Shown here: positions 60,018 through 64,000 of the stretch, in pieces
Numbering within the stretch: position 1 is the first letter of the stretch
Layout of the letters: each line of letters starts with the position of its first letter
Origin: Paragonimus westermani
Lineage: Eukaryota; Platyhelminthes; Trematoda; Plagiorchiida; Troglotrematidae
Direction of reading: 5' to 3'
Assembly: GCA_008508345.1 (NCBI GenBank)
Contig: QNGE01000771.1
Location: forward strand, 82,587 to 146,586
DNA: 64,000 bases
Notes under the pieces: generated by a model
Told to the model about the DNA's origin: nothing
Database searches by the model: none
What the model saw: the letters and a program-made list of their open reading frames with translations, nothing else
Position numbers and translations under genes: made by a program

Positions 60018-62095
60018 CACGGAAAGACTATATAAAGTGGTAAACGTGTTAGAACGTATGATGACGGGAAAAAAAGTAGGATGTAGAGGAAGAAGATTAC
60101 ACTAACATACACAGAGATACGTAACAAAAACACAACGTTTTTCCTCATATCAGACAACATCCTAGCCAGAAGTGATCAATGTCCATTGGACCCTATTCAG
60201 GGAGCCGGGGGGGTCACAAATAAGCACGTTTCGGCCAACAATATACAAGTGTGAATGTTCCATAGAGCTTCACAGAGTAACCTATTTCATACACTATGTA
60301 TAATGTAAAAAGGTAATAAAACCGAAAAATGTATAACGTACCGAAAAACAACTGTTAAAAGTTAAAAAAAACCTCTGCCCACCTCGTGAGTTTCCGGGTT
60401 CTCCACAATACAGCCGAATTTCAAAGACTGTTGACGAGTTGCCTGACAGAGAAAAAACACGATACACCACTGAACAATATACACAGAGTGATTCAGCGGT
60501 AACGTGAGAAAACTGATTACCGGGCACATTTACGTGACGGGTGACCAGTTCTTCTCACTCTTAAACTTTAACAAAGTTTTGCACATACGCACCACATCGA
60601 ACAAAACATCATCACACGACAGGCAAATAGCACGTCACAAAGGACTCAAAAAGTTTAGATAAACCTTTCAAGATGGTGATACGGAAATAGGAAGAACAAA
60701 TCATGCGGTAATCTATCGAATGACTAAAAGGTCAATTTGATAATGGGGGAAAAAGTTACTAAAACACCGCCGCAAACCTAATCTGTTAATTGATAAAAAA
60801 TGATTGCTTCTCAATTTACATCAAGTCAAGTGTGGATAACAGGGACGAATAAGATTCAAAGACCAGTGAACTGAACAGGAACAGAGGCATCGGATACAAC
60901 ACAGATCGCGTTAGTCAACAGCCAGGAAAGGTCAAACAAACACGTAGTGTTACATGGGATTGTGAACATGTCACTGTGAAGTTGGCATTTGCGTTCAACC
61001 TAAAAAAATTACCGATAAGATAATCAGGAGGATAACGGAGGTATGTATTTACCTTATTTGAAATTTCATATGCAATGTTCGGTTTGATAGTGTTCACACT
61101 GACTTTCTTAGCAGACCGCTCCTGCATGTCATCATATGTCACTGACATTTTTCAACTGTACGTAAGTGGGTGGTGTTAGACTGCCATTCTACAGAAATTT
61201 TTCACGACTGGCTTGGCACATTCTACTGAAGTAATCGACGAACAATTTGCAGCTATAAGCAAATGGAGAGAGTCCAATGGTAACGGTGTCCACCACTAGT
61301 CTAAAAGATCCATGCTCCGGCTACCCTGAGTACACCTGCTATCTATACACATAGTATATTTAACACAGAAAAGGCCATATAAAATGGAAAACGTGACACT
61401 TGCTATCTAGGTTTGAGCAGCCTGAAAGTACTATTCGGGCTCTCAGATACCACATGAAACCTAGTAGCGTAAAAACTGAAGGATATACCACACGAAAATA
61501 TTGTTGGCGAGTTAAGTAAACTCTAAACCGGGACGATCTGACAGTTCCATTATGGTTGCACGCTACCGTTGATTCTTGTCATGTGGCTGGATGCGCACCA
61601 GAAGATTATTAGTCAGATAAAGACTTGAAAAATTTCCAGTGTGAAAAGAGGATGCAGTGTATGAAGACCTTATTGGCCTGTGTTCAAACAATTAGCATGC
61701 GTTCGCAAACAACCACTACACGGCTATCAGTCTCGCTTTCCACACACTGAGCGTATATTACAGTCTAACAACTTCAACTTTACTGATTGCGATTACTTGT
61801 CATCTCCTGTGACGTTTCCAGACAAGGGTGTTATGGTGTATTACAAACAACCCTGATAAACAGGCATGTAAGAACAAGATGTATTGACGACCGCTTGCAT
61901 ACCTCTGTGGCCATAAGTACAAAACGATCACCCGGGCCGAGAGATTTATGAAATTCGAGCATCTCCTCGAGAGGCAAATCACAACAGATGTCTCCATTCA
62001 TGACAAACAGCAAATCTGGAGAGCCGGAGAGAAGCTGGTCACGGAATTGATATATCCCGCCGGCAGTTCCCAGGGCAGTAAACTCTTGAAGATAT
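32088..62095 (-). CDS. GMPPA: GDP-mannose pyrophosphorylase A (mannose-1-phosphate guanylyltransferase alpha), 5'-incomplete
   Basis: Seven exons (62095-61903, 60442-60383, 52413-52286, 45872-45744, 40327-40096, 38809-38545, 32188-32088) join in frame to 368 residues plus TGA. GMPPA is the regulatory partner of GMPPB, which makes GDP-mannose from mannose-1-phosphate and GTP in the cytosol for glycosylation. The nucleotidyltransferase domain is seen from [13 protein letters not shown], with [37 protein letters not shown] and FWSQIKFAG; the left-handed beta-helix follows with [22 protein letters not shown] and [20 protein letters not shown]. The [14 protein letters not shown] insert marks the alpha paralogue and is absent from GMPPB. 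It ends [18 protein letters not shown]. Compared with the usual length of about 420, about 80 N-terminal residues are missing, including the GTP-binding loop, probably beyond 64000. Introns of 1.3-8 kb carry LINE copies. Nothing suggests a pseudogene. Confidence 0.95.
32189..36539. other. GMPPA intron, no recognised element
   Basis: Part of the 6.4-kb last intron. A minus-strand open frame at 33107-33403 is not supported by any domain. An open frame with some coding-like look lies at 33589-33774 on the plus strand. No transposon recognised. Confidence 0.4.
36540..36790 (-). mobile_element. LINE 3'-untranslated fragment
   Basis: Read on the minus strand it follows the tail of the LINE family: GATGATGCCGTCTCATC, GTCGGCTGTTTGTTTATGAG, and near the end AACCACTGTGGTGCATTCC and GTCTACGGTGATGATGATGG, which match GATGATGCCTTACTCTC, CTCGGTTGTTTATTTGCAAG and GAACCACTGATATATTGCTG of the copy at 7.2-7.45 kb. 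No coding part remains. It lies in the last GMPPA intron, in sense orientation. Confidence 0.7.
38545..38809 (-). CDS. GMPPA: GMPPA exon, beta-helix and alpha-specific insert
   Basis: Acceptor GCGCACTACAG| and donor GTCATCG|GTGAGTT bound 265 bp (phase 0 in, phase 1 out), 88 complete codons. It encodes [60 protein letters not shown] and [20 protein letters not shown]. The hexapeptide periodicity is clear, and the insert after KWARVEG is the segment that mediates feedback control by GDP-mannose in the mammalian GMPPA-GMPPB complex. Confidence 0.97.
40096..40327 (-). CDS. GMPPA: GMPPA exon, start of beta-helix domain
   Basis: Acceptor CTGTGCTTTTCAG| and donor GCGGTG|GTGAGT bound 232 bp (phase 2 in, phase 0 out), 77 complete codons. 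It encodes [34 protein letters not shown], then [17 protein letters not shown], the first hexapeptide coil of the left-handed beta-helix. Between the two lies a stretch of about 25 residues ([18 protein letters not shown] region) that is longer than in mammalian GMPPA, a fluke-side insertion. Confidence 0.95.
40328..43589. other. GMPPA intron segment with two unexplained open frames
   Basis: Non-repetitive as far as I can read. Two short frames stand out: plus-strand 40553-40633 ([18 protein letters not shown], then VNFLRRIK and a stop) behind an acceptor-like TCTATTTCCAG, and minus-strand 42388-42729 (113 codons, including [19 protein letters not shown]). Neither is recognised. Confidence 0.3.
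43590..44220 (-). mobile_element. LINE 3'-end copy, decayed
   Basis: On the minus strand it contains, in order, the broken C-terminal coding part (RVYKAT-like, [20 protein letters not shown], then RLPH), GTAAGGTGCGGGGTAGACAG, TGGCCACTGTGGGTCGGGTT, GAATATTGTTCTTTGACCGA and GTATTTAATGACGCGGGGCA. These correspond to the end of the LINE at 6.6-7.3 kb (TGTAAGGTGCGAGGTGGTCA, TGCCCACTGTGGGTGGAGTT, CATTTAATGACGCGGGGCAG). It is 5'-truncated, in GMPPA's fifth visible intron and in sense orientation. Confidence 0.85.
45744..45872 (-). CDS. GMPPA: GMPPA exon, end of nucleotidyltransferase domain
   Basis: Acceptor TGATCACAAATCAG| and donor GCTGG|GTAACT bound 129 bp (phase 2 in and out). It encodes [35 protein letters not shown] and FWSQIKFAG. 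The LE+(D/E) stretch and the WSQIK block match the family. At the next junction GG plus C gives a glycine, one residue shorter than in mammals. Confidence 0.93.
47285..48140 (-). mobile_element. LINE copy, 5'-truncated, spanning an assembly gap
   Basis: Left of the gap is the 3' tail and coding end on the minus strand, almost matching 7150-7400 (for example CAAGGTGCTCACACCTTGCA and CGCGTCATTAAATGCACTCA). Right of the gap (47962-48140) is the palm of the reverse transcriptase: [13 protein letters not shown] and [14 protein letters not shown] on the minus strand, which agrees with 6240-6425 at a glance in about nine bases of ten. The copy ends abruptly near 48140. It is the best-preserved partner of the 5.9-kb copy and implies fairly recent activity of this family. 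It lies in the GMPPA intron between 52286 and 45872, in sense orientation. Confidence 0.9.
47596..47961. other. Assembly gap (366 N)
   Basis: All bases are N. The gap lies inside a LINE copy, where the flanks are the RT palm and the C-terminal end, so the true missing sequence is probably LINE sequence and its real length may differ. Confidence 0.99.
49616..49963. repeat. Tandem duplication, about 174-bp unit, two copies
   Basis: Unit 1 (49616-49789) and unit 2 (49790-49963) share GGATGATCAAGTCG against GGATGACCAGATCG, TATTCCAGCTCTCAGCAGAA against TATTCCAACAGTCGGTGGAA, and an almost invariant block GACCGGACGAGCCATCGCC followed by AACGAGATCGG. Spacing between the shared blocks is 174 and then 173, so at least one single-base indel separates them. 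Middle parts have diverged. Open frames cross both units in two registers, which is expected from GC-rich repeats and is not good evidence for a protein. Confidence 0.8.
50000..52285. other. GMPPA intron with coding-like plus-strand segments
   Basis: The plus strand has an open frame at 51575-51871 ([20 protein letters not shown]) and another at 52035-52148 ([19 protein letters not shown], then [16 protein letters not shown] and a stop). They are not recognised and not clearly spliced. A minus-strand frame of 145 codons at 50251-50688 has no domain. TA-rich sequence lies near 50955-50990. Confidence 0.3.
52286..52413 (-). CDS. GMPPA: GMPPA exon, EKP motif
   Basis: Acceptor TATTTTCATAG| and donor AATCAG|GTAAAT bound 128 bp (phase 0 in, phase 2 out). 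It encodes [20 protein letters not shown], then [19 protein letters not shown]. The EKP motif contacts the sugar-phosphate in related nucleotidyltransferases, and NCGIYLF is a family signature. Confidence 0.95.
52414..55759. other. GMPPA intron, no recognised element
   Basis: This is the left part of the 8-kb intron between exons 60383 and 52413. Minus-strand frames at 52599-52904 and 53342-53611 are open but have no recognisable motifs. I see no transposon or RNA gene here. Confidence 0.35.
55760..56796 (+). mobile_element. LINE retrotransposon, 5' part of an interrupted copy
   Basis: The frame fragments give the region between endonuclease and reverse transcriptase ([70 protein letters not shown]), then the start of the [33 protein letters not shown], a frameshift, [36 protein letters not shown] and [12 protein letters not shown], where it stops abruptly. 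It is the longest copy of the family in the window. Several frameshifts make it dead. It lies in a GMPPA intron in antisense orientation. Confidence 0.9.
56797..57755 (+). mobile_element. Insertion of other repeats into the LINE copy
   Basis: This piece separates GAFYLVD (ending 56796) from [20 protein letters not shown] (from 57757), which are adjacent in an intact LINE apart from some 15-20 codons. It starts with a GT-rich stretch. It then gives [20 protein letters not shown] and [15 protein letters not shown], the typical C-terminal end of a different LINE family (known pattern: R(M)xDDRLPKQLxYGELxxGKR, GGQKxR(F/Y)). A T-rich untranslated stretch follows, and the last 215 bp is dispersed repeat B. 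The whole is a compound of two older repeats. Confidence 0.75.
57541..57760 (+). repeat. Dispersed repeat B, second copy
   Basis: It is similar to 7462-7690, as described there, and lies at the right edge of the insertion. A short GGT-rich central part (TGGGTGAGTGGAACCACAAG) is not present in the first copy. Confidence 0.6.
57756..59095 (+). mobile_element. LINE retrotransposon, 3' part of the interrupted copy
   Basis: It continues the element: [53 protein letters not shown] (catalytic box YGDD instead of YADD), then after frameshifts [39 protein letters not shown] and [20 protein letters not shown]. The untranslated tail runs to about 59095 and parallels 7010-7455. It contains the stretch that is missing at the single N of the 5.9-kb copy. 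Confidence 0.92.
59483..59940 (-). mobile_element. LINE fragment of another subfamily, reverse transcriptase N-terminus
   Basis: On the minus strand: [57 protein letters not shown], then [40 protein letters not shown] and [20 protein letters not shown], ending at QPTIVTF. These are the first RT blocks. It breaks off exactly before the conserved aspartate block. One frame is open for 104 codons, so the piece is less decayed than most. It lies 22 bp from the other LINE family's neighbourhood flank only in a broad sense: about 390 bp after the end of the copy at 59095. Confidence 0.88.
59981..60016. repeat. (TA)18 microsatellite next to an ambiguous base
   Basis: A pure TA run preceded by a single N at 59980. 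The N suggests that the assembler could not resolve the left edge of the repeat, so its length may be wrong. Confidence 0.95.
60383..60442 (-). CDS. GMPPA: GMPPA exon, 60-bp mini-exon
   Basis: Twenty codons, [20 protein letters not shown], between acceptor TTTTCTCTGTCAG| and donor CACGAG|GTGGGC, phase 0 on both sides. It matches the conserved YGCIVENP block of the family and supplies exactly the residues missing between the flanking exons. Confidence 0.95.
60443..61902. other. GMPPA intron (1.46 kb), no recognised element
   Basis: Between the mini-exon and the first visible exon. Open frames are short and I see no repeat. Confidence 0.5.
61903..62095 (-). CDS. GMPPA: GMPPA exon, nucleotidyltransferase core
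   Basis: Acceptor TGATTACTCAG| at 62096 and donor ACAGAG|GTATGC at 61903/61902 bound 193 bp (phase 2 in, phase 0 out). It encodes [38 protein letters not shown] and [25 protein letters not shown] is the conserved LGTGGG glycine motif, and MNGD stands where GMPPA has NAD and GMPPB has NSD in the metal-binding motif. The preceding exon must end with two bases of an arginine codon and was not found up to 64000. Confidence 0.95.
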
Positions 62096-64000
62096 CTGAG
62101 TAATCAGAGAAAGGAAAACAACACGTTGTAGCCAAAACAGAAAACACGTGCAAGAATGAGCGAGGAAAAAATTGGACGCACACCAGGTAAGACAGTTATC
62201 CACACAAAACAGTAGACAAATAAGAGCTACCGCAACGGGGACAAACCCATGCGGTCTGCGTTAAATCAACTTGCAATGAGAATAAACAATTTCATCCGAT
62301 CACTAGGCGGGAAAAACGAAAGCATGAAGAAAAAAGCTGTGCAATCTTGATGTACACTTGTGACTGTGTGACTACCACAAAGGTTGGTTGTCGTTCAACC
62401 AAGGAGTGAATAGCACGCAAGCCTGGCTGTTGTAAGGTGTGAAACGGAAAGCTGTATACAGTTTCAACATGTGTGGCAAAGCCGGAGGCTCAGGTGAACG
62501 CAAAGTGTATTATCGTATGAATGAATGAGTGCTTAGCCTCAAGGTGATGATTTGCGCGCTTAGGCGTGGTCTTTGTGATAATTCAAAATGGTTTTCACTT
62601 GTTCAGAGGAGGTGTTTTGTGAGGTGCTCGACAAGCACCATACAACAACGCTGTGGTGAGACAAGTGATCACAAAGAAAAACGAAGCTAACCTGTTGGAC
62701 AATATGCGACAATATTACAAGTTAGTAAAGGACAAACAAGCAGATAGTGCTTTATCACAACAAACACCCACGACCACAAACCTTACCTAATTAGAGAACA
62801 TGTGCATAAACGGTCACGCCCAAGACTAGACGCTAAGATTAGTGCACGTGACATAACTGTGAGAATCTAAGCTGACGATGACGTTGGTCTTGGTGGATCA
62901 AATTTGACACGTTACACAGTATGGGGTGAACAGACACAAAGATCGACATTGTACACAAGTTAGAGGTAGGACGGATTGTTTCTCTGAGGCAGCAATTAGT
63001 CACACCAAAAAATACATCCTGAGATGGAAACCTCCCCCTGGCACTCAACGTACGTAATCGTATCAACAAAACCAGTGTAATCAAACTAAACCTTTTAATG
63101 TGCACATACAATCAAAGTTAATCTTCAGTGCTATTTCCCTAAATACGAACGAGATTCTGAGAACAATAATAAAGAAACAACAGTCTTGCTGCGACCGACA
63201 GGCATAGCCTCACGAGACGAGTTTCCGCATATCATTCATCACCCTGTACCAAAATGACAAGCGGACGGTACGTACTATAGATCGTTCAATGGCAGCTCCG
63301 CCCGACTCACAGTCACATCATCGTGGATGCAAACTCTATTTACTCCGACTGCCTGTTTACAGTTGGACAGCCGGATAATATCCAGATATGAGACTCAGTC
63401 TACCATATGTTAGTGAACGCCTTGTAGTGAGAACCTAAATCTAAATTCCAGTGAACAGCAACTCAAAAGCTAAGACTATCTCATAGTCTTTCAGAAGTAG
63501 ACCAAAGGTTCAAACGTCGAAGTTACTTCAATCGGTTTGAACACCCAGCATACTAATTCTGCTCTGACAGAGAAGAGGATGATACGCTCAGTATCCAAAC
63601 ACAACAAGAAAAACGGTGGGACAGGGCGACAAACATGCATCCCAGATTGTCTACGTCTCGAACATTTCAGTAAAAAAATTGAGGCGTCCAACGAGGATCG
63701 TCCTACGCTGCTCAGTTGTGGGCATAAACCGCACATTATATTCGTTTACAGCTAATACTACCAGGTTAGAGAAAACTAAGATTTAGGGTCACTGTCTGGA
63801 CCTACATATCACGTTCCTTTCGTGTTCCGAATGCTTTTGACAGTTGCTCAGAAGGCATGCGAACCTGAATATACTACATAGCTCGGTGTCATGCCATCGA
63901 AGGTGTAACGAACGCCGTCCGGGCAGTACTAACGAACAGATTGCCACTCGGGCCAGTGGGTGGGGCAGTTCAACTTCACTGAACAGGTCGCCAAGTCGAC
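62096..64000. other. Probable GMPPA intron; upstream exons not found
   Basis: The exon preceding 62095 should end with the first two bases of an arginine codon followed by GT on the minus strand. I looked for the conserved start (LIGGPQKGTRFRPLS-type and PKPLFP) and did not find it. The frame at 63491-63736 on the minus strand has no family resemblance. Confidence 0.5.

Noticed and set aside
62770..62860. Minus-strand donor AATTAG|GTAAGG that could end the missing GMPPA exon in phase 2
   Set aside because: The upstream frame (GRDRLCTCSLI) has no resemblance to the conserved GMPPA N-terminal part.

Overview
The window looks like nuclear DNA from a parasitic flatworm, most likely a trematode of the liver-fluke type. 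This is inferred from the large introns (1.3 to 8 kb), the moderate GC content, the abundance of decayed non-LTR retrotransposons of a type common in flukes, and the presence of Penelope-like elements with GIY-YIG endonuclease domains. There is no sign of bacterial or viral organisation. No gene is complete inside the window.

The best supported gene is on the minus strand. Seven exons between 62095 and 32088 encode the last 368 residues of GDP-mannose pyrophosphorylase A (GMPPA): most of the nucleotidyltransferase domain and the whole left-handed beta-helix domain, with matching splice phases at every junction. Roughly the first 80 residues are not visible and probably lie beyond position 64000.

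On the plus strand, five exons (18857-19098, 19536-19636, 22676-22837, 23613-23703, 25882-25980) have good or acceptable splice sites, fully compatible phases and a final stop. They give the C-terminal half of a protein I do not recognise. Upstream, serine-rich exons at 1770-2200, 10732-10941 and 11319-11588 join in phase 1 and may be the N-terminal half of the same gene. The plus-strand gene and GMPPA would converge tail to tail, with 6.1 kb between their stop codons.

Most of the rest is transposon debris. One family of LINE-type retrotransposon occurs at 5.9-7.5, 12.6-13.0, 36.5-36.8, 43.6-44.2, 47.3-48.1 and 55.8-59.1 kb, with related but different LINEs at 1-430, 13.45-14.03 and 59.5-59.9 kb. 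The copy at 55.8-59.1 kb is split by a 960-bp insertion that contains the end of another LINE and a second dispersed repeat. Penelope-like elements sit at 9.4-10.7 kb and as two different subfamilies side by side at 23.9-25.8 kb, filling an intron of the plus-strand gene. A cluster of three tRNA-like (SINE-type) sequences lies at 28.4-29.4 kb, between the two genes. There are two (TA)n tracts, one inside a 60-bp palindrome, a 174-bp tandem duplication at 49.6 kb, and an assembly gap of 366 N at 47596-47961.

Exon coordinates were worked out by hand from reading frames and splice consensus. The GMPPA assignments are firm; the plus-strand gene rests on splice-phase logic without a homologue.
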